From NCBI GenBank assembly GCA_945901935.1, contig CAMDLX010000006.1:1-47570 (forward strand): a stretch of DNA of 47,570 bases, in the 5' to 3' direction. Origin of the DNA: Bifidobacterium breve. Lineage in GTDB: Bacteria > Actinomycetota > Acidimicrobiia > Acidimicrobiales > Microtrichaceae. The position numbers were made by a program, and so were the translations under genes. Shown here in pieces: positions 33,539-40,213 of this stretch (positions within the stretch are counted from its first letter, which is position 1; each line of letters opens with the position of its first letter). The notes beneath the pieces were generated by a model. It did not search any database, was not told where the DNA came from, and worked only from the letters and a program-made list of their open reading frames with translations.

Positions 33539-36201
33539 CGTTCAACTCTTTCGGATTTGGATGTTGAAGTGTTCATGCTGAGCAGTCGCATCATCTCTCT
33601 TGCGACCATCGGTCCGGCATTTTGGTTTTGTCCAGTTACTAGGTTGCCGTCCACGACCCAGTGGTTGGCAAACGGATCGCGGAAGCGGGTTGAAGACTCA
33701 AAAAGGGCACCCCTTTTTCGAAGCTCAGTCTCGGGGTGCTGCGGTGTTGATTCAATTCCTAACTCACGCACCTGCTTATCGGTTACCGCGCTGACGCGCC
33801 GCCCTTCCACAAGCGGTCGGCCCTCCGGGGTACTTGCGTTACATAGTCCGAGCGGTCCGTGACAGACACCACCGAGAACAAGCCCCGCAGCGGCTGCCTC
33901 TGAGACCTTCTGAGCTAGGGCTGCAGACTCGCCGAAATCAAAAGCCGCTCCCCATCCGCCCGCAAGAAAGACCAGGTCATACTCGCTCATATCAAGAGTT
34001 CCAATAGGCAGCGAGTCGGCCACCTTCGACCGCAATTCTTGATCTGCCAAAAAGCGATCATCTGCAGCACAACGCAGAACGGGAACTAGCGACTGAGGAT
34101 CAACGGGGATGATTCCGCCTAGCGGACTAGCAAGATCCACCCGCATGCCTGCGTCAAGAAACGCATAGTAAGGCGCCGTCATCTCGGAGGAATACACGCC
34201 CGTTGCCTTGCCGATATCTAGCGTGGCGTGGTTGGTACACACCACTAGCGCCCGCAGACCTTTGAGGTCTCCGGTAAAGGGAGTTGGGTCATCTGGGTGC
34301 ATGCCAATCTTGTGAATGGCGCTTCGGATCAAGCGTGCTGGAAGCGGCGGCTTCTTCATTTCGGGGCCAGAATTCGGGTGCCGCTCCGCATACATCCAAG
34401 GGTTGTTCCGCTCAGGTACACAGCGAGCCCGTTCCTCATTTAGTCGGGCACAGAGATGTTCCCGAAGGAGTGCTAGATCTGCATCGTTCCATCGGTTCAG
34501 CGCCTCAATCGGGTCAGCATCAAGGTTGTACAACTCCCACTGATCAGCAAGTGGATCGGTTCGATAGGTAGGCCCGCCGGGACCGCTTGCCGAGAGTTGC
34601 CTCACCCCGGGAGTCGTCCACGTGGTCGGGTCATCGAAGGAGCGGACCAGTTTCCAAATCTGCCCGGCACCGCCGCTGCACTCCTGCTCAGTCACCGTCG
34701 TCACGATGCCCTCAAAGTTTGCTCCCACATAGGCAGGCACTGAAATTGCGAGCGGGCCACGGGCAGACTCTTCAATCCCCAACCTGCGCGCAAATCCAGA
34801 GGCGCTGCTGTCTCCTTCGAGCACATTGTCTCGAGTCATGAGATAGACCGCATGTGAAGGCGCTGATCCTGTGCTGGCCGAATCTGGGCTGGCCGAACCT
34901 GGGCTGGCCGAACCTGGGCTGGCCGAACCTGTGCCGCTGCTGAGCAACGGCGTCAGATCTCGGCCTGGCAGGGGGTGAACTTCAGTAAAGCTCAGAGCGA
35001 GTTCAGCAGAGATTTTTGCTTGGTCAATTCCCGCTGCCGCAAGCAAGGTTGGAATCAGGTCCACATGCGAAGTTGGCGTGTGAGAAATTCTGGCTGCACT
35101 CGTTGCCTCTGCACCCGTTCGAACAATCGTAAAGGGAACCCGCGTTCCCTCCTCGTACAAATTGAACCACTTCTGATGAAGTCCACCGTGAGCGCCAAGG
35201 AGCTCGCCATGATCCGAGCTGCGCACAAGCACAGCGTTTTCTGAGCCGTTCTCAGTCACGGCCTTGCGAACACGGTCAATCGGCCCATCGCCCTCTGCGT
35301 GCAGGCGGTAATACAGGTCGCGGTACTGCTGTGCGTTACTCCTATAAATCCGTTCCACTGCAGCCGGTGGACCATACGCCGAGTAGTAGGCCTCGCGATA
35401 TGCAATCTGCGCCGCCGGTTTGGACTGCAAATCTTCATGAGCAGTTGGGGCTTCGGGGATATGTGGTGGGTCCATAGGGGACTCGCTCAGTGGCGAGGAC
35501 CGCACCCATGCTGGAAACAACACAATGTCGTGAGGGTTGACAAAGCTCGCTACTAACAAGAAGGGCCCCAGCGCATCAAGGTCTCCTGCCCGACGGCGCT
35601 GATAGCGATTCTCTAGCCAGGCAACCACCCGCTCAGCAATCAGAGGGTCACGAACCAAACCACAATTCGCGTGGTCTGCACCATGTGGTTCGGGGCCAAC
35701 CCAACCAGAGAACCCAAACTTGTCAAGCTGGTCTGCATCTATGTACGCACGCACCGCTGCAGGAAGAATCTCACCCTCTTTGGTGTTCGTGGCTACAGCT
35801 TTGCCCGTAAGAGGATCCATTAGGTCCTCATGGGAGATGTGCCACTTACCGTCGTAGTGAGTGTCGTAGCCGGCGGCGCGGAACCAATGACCCAAGGTCG
35901 GAACCTCGCCCGGTTTCAACCAGCGCATTCTTGAATCACCAGCCAGCTTTGCCAGGCCATCCGTTTGCGTGACTCCATGCACGTCTGGGTACTGCCCAGT
36001 AAAAAGCGTCGGCCTGCTCGGCACGCATGCCAGCGAACCGGTGTAGTGGCGATCAAAGCTCACACCATTGTCATCAAACCATTCGCGGCCAGTGAGTGTG
36101 TTTCGCCGCCACTGCTTGACTTGCTCTGTCTCGTAGGGAGGGATTGCGCGTTCCTCATCGGTCAGAATGATCACAACATCGGGGGTGTTCGCAGGGCTCA
36201 T
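33535..36201 (-). CDS. Type I sulfatase fused to a C-terminal DJ-1/PfpI domain
   Basis: 888 residues from ATG 36201 (ATGA overlap with the preceding SRPBCC gene; the longer frame would run into it). Residues of about 1-640 are a type I sulfatase: metal-binding VVIILTDEERA, formylglycine motif C59-V-P-S-R with downstream LFTG, GKWHI, RSSDHGELLGAHG and HQKWFNLYEEGTRVP. No Sec or lipoprotein signal is evident, so it is probably cytoplasmic. A GSASP repeat at about 424-448 lies within it. Residues of about 649-880 are a DJ-1/PfpI/Hsp31-like domain with Glu673 (GVYSSEMTAPYYAF), LAGGWGAAFDF and nucleophile-type Cys780 with adjacent His (GGVCHGPLG). The frame is continuous. Sulfate ester hydrolysis is expected; the DJ-1 part may act on a carbonyl product (glyoxalase/hydratase-like), which is inference. 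Confidence 0.9.
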   Translation of the reverse strand: MSPANTPDVVIILTDEERAIPPYETEQVKQWRRNTLTGREWFDDNGVSFDRHYTGSLACVPSRPTLFTGQYPDVHGVTQTDGLAKLAGDSRMRWLKPGEVPTLGHWFRAAGYDTHYDGKWHISHEDLMDPLTGKAVATNTKEGEILPAAVRAYIDADQLDKFGFSGWVGPEPHGADHANCGLVRDPLIAERVVAWLENRYQRRRAGDLDALGPFLLVASFVNPHDIVLFPAWVRSSPLSESPMDPPHIPEAPTAHEDLQSKPAAQIAYREAYYSAYGPPAAVERIYRSNAQQYRDLYYRLHAEGDGPIDRVRKAVTENGSENAVLVRSSDHGELLGAHGGLHQKWFNLYEEGTRVPFTIVRTGAEATSAARISHTPTSHVDLIPTLLAAAGIDQAKISAELALSFTEVHPLPGRDLTPLLSSGTGSASPGSASPGSASPDSASTGSAPSHAVYLMTRDNVLEGDSSASGFARRLGIEESARGPLAISVPAYVGANFEGIVTTVTEQECSGGAGQIWKLVRSFDDPTTWTTPGVRQLSASGPGGPTYRTDPLADQWELYNLDADPIEALNRWNDADLALLREHLCARLNEERARCVPERNNPWMYAERHPNSGPEMKKPPLPARLIRSAIHKIGMHPDDPTPFTGDLKGLRALVVCTNHATLDIGKATGVYSSEMTAPYYAFLDAGMRVDLASPLGGIIPVDPQSLVPVLRCAADDRFLADQELRSKVADSLPIGTLDMSEYDLVFLAGGWGAAFDFGESAALAQKVSEAAAAGLVLGGVCHGPLGLCNASTPEGRPLVEGRRVSAVTDKQVRELGIESTPQHPETELRKRGALFESSTRFRDPFANHWVVDGNLVTGQNQNAGPMVAREMMRLLSMNTSTSKSERVER
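34858..34932 (+). repeat. 15-bp tandem repeat in the sulfatase gene
   Basis: About five units of gctggccgaacctgg. The units at 34888 and 34903 are identical, those at 34873 and 34918 differ by one base, and the outermost is drifted. They encode G-S-A-S-P pentapeptides near residues 424-448 of the sulfatase part. In-frame period. Confidence 0.9.
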
Positions 36202-36656
36202 GATTTGGGAGTTCCTTTCGCTGTGCTCATGACAATGGCATCTAGGCCGGCGAGCATTCGTTGGGAGGCCCGACCCAAGATCAGGCCCAGAATTCGGGCC
36301 GCAATCTTGCCCCGAGGAGACGGTCCGGGGTCGATTGAGGTGGTGAGCGACACCCCTGTTGCTCCCCCTACGCTTTCGAGTCGCCAATGATTGGAAACCG
36401 ATTTCACCAGTGGCGGCAACCCTTGAATTGAGTATGCAAGTTCCTGTTCAGGTTCCCAGACTGTGACTGTCTCGATTAGCGCTAGGCGGCCGGCCTGAAT
36501 GCGCCGTGCTGCACCAATACCAGAGGCTTGTGATGTGATGAGAGCTGAGTGATCAACACCCTTGGCCCAGGTACTGATTGAATCGAATTGCGCAAGCTGT
36601 TCCCAGACCTGCGCAGGCGGAGCAGCAATCTGGCAGGTCTTGAGGATCTCTGTCAT
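36198..36656 (-). CDS. SRPBCC-fold (START/polyketide cyclase-like) protein, short
   Basis: 152 residues. The N-terminal TEILKTCQIAAPPAQVWEQLAQFDSISTWAKGV is the classic opening of the SRPBCC superfamily, followed by VTVWEPEQELAYSIQGLPPLVKSVSNHWRLE and a Gly/Thr-rich strand ending in TSIDPGPSPRG. The C-terminal helix closes the hydrophobic cavity typical of the fold. It may bind, deliver or cyclise a hydrophobic substrate. Its stop overlaps the sulfatase-DJ-1 start (ATGA). An 88-nt gap with an inverted repeat separates it from the upstream P450. Confidence 0.85.
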   Translation of the reverse strand: MTEILKTCQIAAPPAQVWEQLAQFDSISTWAKGVDHSALITSQASGIGAARRIQAGRLALIETVTVWEPEQELAYSIQGLPPLVKSVSNHWRLESVGGATGVSLTTSIDPGPSPRGKIAARILGLILGRASQRMLAGLDAIVMSTAKGTPKS

Positions 36657-36682
36657 GGTGCCGTTCTAATCATGTATCACTG

Positions 36683-36714
36683 CAAGTGCAAACAGTACGG
36701 TGCTGATGCACTTG
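36683..36714. promoter_or_regulatory. Inverted repeat in the only real gap of the catabolic cluster
   Basis: CAAGTGCA and TGCACTTG are perfect 8-bp inverted arms separated by 16 nt, in the 88-nt gap between the P450 and the short SRPBCC gene. Arm size and spacing allow either a dimeric operator for an internal promoter or an attenuating hairpin; there is no U-tract, so a simple terminator is unlikely. Confidence 0.45.
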
Positions 36715-36744
36715 AATCAGGTGACCTGCCGGGGCGCTATGCAA

Positions 36745-37953
36745 TCAGGTTCGAGGCTGGTACGAAATCTGCATCTCCTTGATTCCGTTGATCAGATTGG
36801 AGTGCAACCGGCGGGGCGGTGCCTGCAGTTCTATGTCTCCCCATGATGCAATGAGTTCTTCGAAGAGCACGCGAAGCTGCAAGCGTGCCAGATTGGCACC
36901 CAAGCAGAAATGCTCCCCCACCCCAAAGGAAAGCTGTCGATTCGGGCTGCGGGTGATATCAAAGCGATGCCGGTCCGGAAACACCGCCGGATCGCGGTTT
37001 GCACCCGCATAGAACATGATCACCTTGTCGCCCTCAGCGATCTGCTGGCCGCCGACCTTCACATCACAGGTCGCAGTTCGACGGAAGTGGTGGATCGGTG
37101 GTTGCCACCGCAGGATTTCTTCCACCGCACCCGGAATGAGTGACGGGTCTTTGCGCAGAAGTTCAAATTGTTCTGGGTGCTCGAGCAGAGCAAGCAGCCC
37201 GTGCGAGGTGGCAGTTCGAGTGGTCTCGTTTCCCGCCACGATCAGGAAGACAAAAAACAGAGTGAACTCCAGATCATCAAGATGGCGACCGTTCACCTCG
37301 GCAGAGAGCAGGTCCCCGGTGAGGTTGTCTTCTGGGTTCAACCGCGCACGCTGTGCCATCTCGGAGGCGTAGGCAAAGATTTCTGTAACGGCTTCCATGG
37401 CTGTCTCTGGGGTTGGTGCAACCTCTGGGTCTTGGTCATCGATGAGCGAGTGGCTCAACTCGTACAGTCGGTGACGATCAGCAACCGGCACCCCCACAAG
37501 CTCGCTAATCGACCACATGGGAATGATGGCTGCAACGTCGGCCACAAAGTCACAGGAGTCTTGCTTCGCAAGCTGTGAGAACACAGCGCGAGTCTCGGCA
37601 CGCATCGTGGGTTCGATCGTACTAATTCGCTTCGGCGTGAATGCCCGAGCCACCACATCACGAAAGTTGCGATGCTCAGGGGGGTCCATCCCGATGATGA
37701 CCATGCGTAGCTGATCAAGCTCATCCGGTGACGGGTCCAGTCGAAGAGGGCCACCTACCCAACTCGAGAAGTTGCTCGGGTCAATCGACACAGCCCGGAC
37801 ATCCTCGTGTCGGGTGATTGCCCAGAACCCAGGGCCGTCTGATTCCTCCTGAAAGTAGAGTCCCTCAGTGTTGCGGACCTCGTCGAGCCACGTATGTGGC
37901 GTAGCGGCCTCCCAAACAGAGGCGTCCGTTAGGTCAATCGGGGTTGAACTCAT
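36745..37953 (-). CDS. Cytochrome P450 (steroid/terpenoid-type, bacterial class I)
   Basis: 402 residues. The heme-binding loop FGVGEHFCLG has Cys350, the I-helix is AGNETT (240-245) with the acid/Thr pair, the K-helix is E279-I-L-R282, and MDPPEHRNFRDVV is the helix-C region. The arrangement (GxxGNETTR, HFxRTATxDVxVGGQ, FGxGxHFCLGANLARLQL) resembles the actinobacterial CYP125/CYP142 group that oxidises sterol side chains; CYP family membership needs an alignment. Needs a ferredoxin and reductase not found in this window. The start follows the upstream SRPBCC stop with one base between (TGAGATG), so coupling is likely. Confidence 0.92.
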   Translation of the reverse strand: MSSTPIDLTDASVWEAATPHTWLDEVRNTEGLYFQEESDGPGFWAITRHEDVRAVSIDPSNFSSWVGGPLRLDPSPDELDQLRMVIIGMDPPEHRNFRDVVARAFTPKRISTIEPTMRAETRAVFSQLAKQDSCDFVADVAAIIPMWSISELVGVPVADRHRLYELSHSLIDDQDPEVAPTPETAMEAVTEIFAYASEMAQRARLNPEDNLTGDLLSAEVNGRHLDDLEFTLFFVFLIVAGNETTRTATSHGLLALLEHPEQFELLRKDPSLIPGAVEEILRWQPPIHHFRRTATCDVKVGGQQIAEGDKVIMFYAGANRDPAVFPDRHRFDITRSPNRQLSFGVGEHFCLGANLARLQLRVLFEELIASWGDIELQAPPRRLHSNLINGIKEMQISYQPRT

Positions 37954-37954
37954 C

Positions 37955-38509
37955 TCAGGCCTCTTCTAGTGCGGGGTCAGACTCCACGTACTTGCGGAAC
38001 TTGCGCAGCATGTGGGCATTCATGGGCCGCATCGCAAGTTGAATCAGTGGAGTCATGCGCTTTGAGCCGCCGCTAAAAGTCATGGCCATGGTCCACTCCA
38101 CTCGGGATCGGCCATTGCCAAGATCAGTAACGATGTAGTCCTCAGCAAATGCCTCCGGCCCACCCTTGATGGTCTGATTGAAGCGAAACGCCATGCGCGA
38201 GCCTGGCTCCCATGCAATAAATTCCTCCCAGCCAGTCATTCCGCCGCGCATGTGCACTGTGCGGGTAGAGCCAACTTGCAACGGGAACGGCGAGGTCCAC
38301 TCGACCCCCGTGATCGGCATCGCCCAGCGGGTCCACGACACTGCGTCAAGGAAGATCTCAAAGATCCTGTCTGGCGAAGCTGCAATCTCTTGAGCTGCAA
38401 CCACCTTGCAGGGTGCTGTTTCGAAATACTCGAGGCGGACACGCTCGCACTCAACTCTGTCGGCTTCCAGTTTGGGTTCGGATTCCTGATGATCCTGCTG
38501 CTTGGCCAT
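37955..38509 (-). CDS. SRPBCC-fold protein, long, first gene of the catabolic cluster
   Basis: 184 residues from ATG 38509, which has AAAGGGGA just upstream; the longer frame to 38608 lacks one and runs into the island. After a charged 30-residue lead the SRPBCC core begins (KVVAAQEIAASPDRIFEIFLDAVSWTRWAMPI). It continues through GMTGWEEFIAWEPGSRMAFRF and NGRSRVEWTMAMTF and ends in a C-terminal helix rich in Met and Arg (MRPMNAHMLRKFRKYV). Probably a hydrophobic-ligand-binding partner of the P450 directly behind it. A small inverted repeat (TCACT-CTCG-AGTGA, 38530-38543) lies 21 nt upstream of the start, a possible operator. Confidence 0.85.
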   Translation of the reverse strand: MAKQQDHQESEPKLEADRVECERVRLEYFETAPCKVVAAQEIAASPDRIFEIFLDAVSWTRWAMPITGVEWTSPFPLQVGSTRTVHMRGGMTGWEEFIAWEPGSRMAFRFNQTIKGGPEAFAEDYIVTDLGNGRSRVEWTMAMTFSGGSKRMTPLIQLAMRPMNAHMLRKFRKYVESDPALEEA

Positions 38510-38567
38510 TTTCCCCTTTGCACGAACTTTCACTCTCGAGTGATGACCCGCAGAAAGTGAGCCAAGG

Positions 38568-38759
38568 CTAGGCGAAGCCGCACTCTTCGCACACAGCGTC
38601 GGCAGCATTGATGCCAGCGTGGATCGAGAGGCTGGTTGCTGCGATGAACCGGCCTGCGTCTAGTTCGTCGGTTGCGGCGTCGGCGTACTCCTGTGCCTTT
38701 GCGGCATAAGCACGAACTTGTGGCCCTGAGACGGGCTTGGTGCGGACAGGTTTAGGCAT
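38568..38759 (-). pseudogene. Truncated HEPN-domain protein (toxin of a HEPN/MNT pair)
   Basis: 63 codons from ATG 38759. VRAYAAKAQEYADAATDELDAGRFIAATSLSIHAGINAADAVC is the first helical pair of an actinobacterial HEPN protein (quoted here in parts: VRAYAAKAQEYADAA, then GRFIAATSLSIHAGINAAD). HEPN proteins of this group are usually about twice as long. After AVC the sequence changes to EECGFA and a stop, so the second half, which carries the usual R-x4-6-H region, is missing. It overlaps the nucleotidyltransferase remnant by 8 nt, as in intact HEPN/MNT operons. Probably non-functional. Confidence 0.7.
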
Positions 38760-38946
38760 GAACTGGTTCCACGAGTTCGTCAATCGTGAGGCCGTAGACG
38801 GTGACGCCGTCCCGGACAATGTCGCGCCACAGTGTTGCGTTGCCATCGAGTCGCGCTCGTACCTCGTGATGACTCACTTCGAGAACCTCGACGCGATTGC
38901 CAGTGATGGCTCGGGCTTCGCTGCGCCAGCGTTCGACATCGGTTGA
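38752..38946 (-). pseudogene. C-terminal remnant of a nucleotidyltransferase (MNT antitoxin-like)
   Basis: About 64 codons (STDVERWRSEARAI ... LWRDIVRDGVTVYGLTIDEL) match the tail of MNT proteins, with their final strand and the L-W-x-x-I-x-x-x-G-V-x-V-Y-G ending. The catalytic N-terminus (GSxxxG...DxD) is absent: upstream sequence in all frames shows no such motif. The reading frame stays open to 39339, but that part is low-quality Arg/Ser-rich sequence. The 8-nt overlap with a HEPN start supports the assignment. Confidence 0.55.
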
Positions 38947-39275
38947 CCGGAGGGGTCGAGAGTGAATTGGCGGCGATCGGGATTCGGTGCAGGGCAGTGT
39001 CGCGTGAGCGAGCGAGGTCGAGTATCGCCTGTGCGGCGACGTTCTCGATCCTGAACACCGGGGGTCGCTGCCGGAACGGGGTGAACGAAGTAGATGACGT
39101 CGCCCGTATCCGATATCGGTCAAAAAACGAACGATTGTTAGATAAATGAGTTGTATGCGGAGGAGTATCGCGATCCGTTGGTCGGTGAGGAAGCGGGTTG
39201 TATTCGAGCGGTTGGCGGGCGATACTGAAGGTGTCCCGACGTACTCGGGCCGAGGACCGAAAGGTCGACTAGGCC
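38947..39275. other. Unassigned decayed sequence inside the island
   Basis: No gene is supported here. Minus-strand fragments such as DTGDVIYFVHPVPAATPG and FRIENVAAQAILDLARSRD lie in different frames, as expected for a broken gene, but I cannot name a family. An AT-rich patch at about 39117-39150 (TTGTTAGATAAATGAG on the plus strand) could contain a relic promoter. Confidence 0.4.
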
Positions 39276-39860
39276 TCAGCCGTCGGGACCTTCGCTTTTC
39301 AGGACAGCGAGCCCGGCGACGTCTAGTTGCGACCACCACCGGTCGTTTCCCTTTGCCACGTACTCGAAGAGGGCTCCCGCGGCTGCATCCGCGAGCCAGA
39401 GCAGTGGCTCGGACTTATCGGCCCAGGTGTAGGACCAACGGACGTCGTTGGAATCGGCCCGGAAGCGAGCGAACGTCGCCTTGTCGTAACGGTCCTTGTT
39501 GCTTCGGCCCTCCAGGATCAGCGAGTCGACCCCGGCCGCACGAAGTTCGGGGAGCAACGTAGATGTGAGGAGATCGCGTCGAACGTGCTCCTGGTCCGAC
39601 ACGCTCGCGTGGTCGGAATGAGTCCCGACGCATTGGACCTCGAGGCCGATCAGGCAGTCGATCATGCGTTGTCGCACGACTGGGCCGCGATCGCTCACCC
39701 AATGGAATGGGCGCTGCCGATTGAGTGCGTCGAGGACAGCGCCTCGCACCTCGTCCCGGCTCCGTTCGATCACGACTGCGGCAGCGATCGTGTAGACGAC
39801 ATCTCCACGCACTGGTCGCGACACAGCCTCGTCGAGAACCGCCCATCGCGAATGGGTCAT
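39276..39860 (-). CDS. DUF3800-like (RNase H-fold?) hypothetical protein
   Basis: 194 residues from ATG 39860 (MTHSRWAVLDEAVSRP); ATG 39869 is also possible. The visible pattern is an N-terminal DE pair, a hydrophobic strand VVYTIAAAVVI, helix DEVRGAVLDALNR, a strand DSLILEGRSNKDR and a late LLWLADAAAGALFEYV. The last block resembles the conserved ADxxAGA helix of DUF3800 proteins found in phages and mobile islands. Membership is a visual guess. The frame is intact, but its 5' end overlaps the integrase remnant by 4 nt and no good ribosome site is seen. Confidence 0.55.
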   Translation of the reverse strand: MTHSRWAVLDEAVSRPVRGDVVYTIAAAVVIERSRDEVRGAVLDALNRQRPFHWVSDRGPVVRQRMIDCLIGLEVQCVGTHSDHASVSDQEHVRRDLLTSTLLPELRAAGVDSLILEGRSNKDRYDKATFARFRADSNDVRWSYTWADKSEPLLWLADAAAGALFEYVAKGNDRWWSQLDVAGLAVLKSEGPDG

Positions 39861-40038
39861 GCTGTGCATGCGAAAATGGAGGCGGCGACTGTTTCCGCTG
39901 CGTCGGCGTCGAGGGACGGCACGACGTGAGAATACGTGTCGAGTGTGACAGCGATCGTTGAATGGCCGAGCCGTTCGGAAACGATCTTGGGATGGATGCC
40001 CGCTTGCAACGCGAGCGTCGCCCAGCGCCTTCTCGACG
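39857..40038 (-). pseudogene. Tyrosine recombinase (integrase) C-terminal remnant
   Basis: Translation beginning right after the tRNA gives TLALQAGIHPKIVSERLGHS, then TIAVTLDTYSHVVPSLDADA, then a short tail and TGA at 39859-39857. This is the C-terminal box of tyrosine recombinases: the second catalytic His in LGHS and the nucleophile Tyr in DTYSHV. The N-terminal and core domains, with catalytic Arg, Lys and the first His-x-x-Arg, are missing, so it cannot be active. It was too broken for a start codon of its own. Its position at the tRNA 3' end is where such elements integrate. Confidence 0.85.
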
Positions 40039-40123
40039 TGCCCGGGGCGGGACTCGAACCCGCACGGAGGTTTCCCTCCCGAGGGGTTTAAGCCCTCTGC
40101 GTCTGCCATTCCGCCACCCGGGC
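40039..40123 (-). tRNA. tRNA-Leu (anticodon UAA)
   Basis: 85-nt class II tRNA read on the minus strand. The acceptor stem GCCCGGG pairs with CCCGGGC, the anticodon loop CTTAAAC gives UAA, there is a long variable arm (CCTCGGGAGGGAAACCTCC region), and the T arm is GCGGG-TTCGAGT-CCCGC. The discriminator is A; CCA is not encoded. It reads UUA (and by wobble UUG) codons. The 3' end abuts the integrase remnant. A TAACAT hexamer about 25 nt upstream may be its -10 element. Confidence 0.95.
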
Positions 40124-40213
40124 CAGCCGGACACCTCGCCCGGACGGCCTATGTTACGGCCAGTGGGGCACGGTGAGAGAACTACAGGGTGGCAGTCGCA
40201 GAATTTGCGATAG

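Larger units (their letters stand above)
38568..40038. mobile_element. Decayed island at the tRNA-Leu 3' end
   Basis: Between the catabolic cluster and the tRNA lies about 1.5 kb that is visibly richer in CG dinucleotides than its neighbours and consists of gene fragments. In order from the tRNA these are a tyrosine-recombinase C-terminus, a DUF3800-like gene, unassignable sequence, the C-terminus of a nucleotidyltransferase and a HEPN gene cut at its 3' end. No second copy of the tRNA 3' end is visible at the far edge near 38570, so the original element boundary has been lost by deletion. Confidence 0.65.

Noticed and set aside
38950-39339. Extension of the nucleotidyltransferase frame to 195 codons
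   Set aside because: The added part is Arg/Ser-rich without MNT catalytic motifs and reads like random GC-rich sequence; only the last 64 codons are supported.
39857-40038. A functional integrase gene
   Set aside because: Only the last box with His and Tyr remains; the core with catalytic Arg and Lys is absent and the tRNA lies where it should be.
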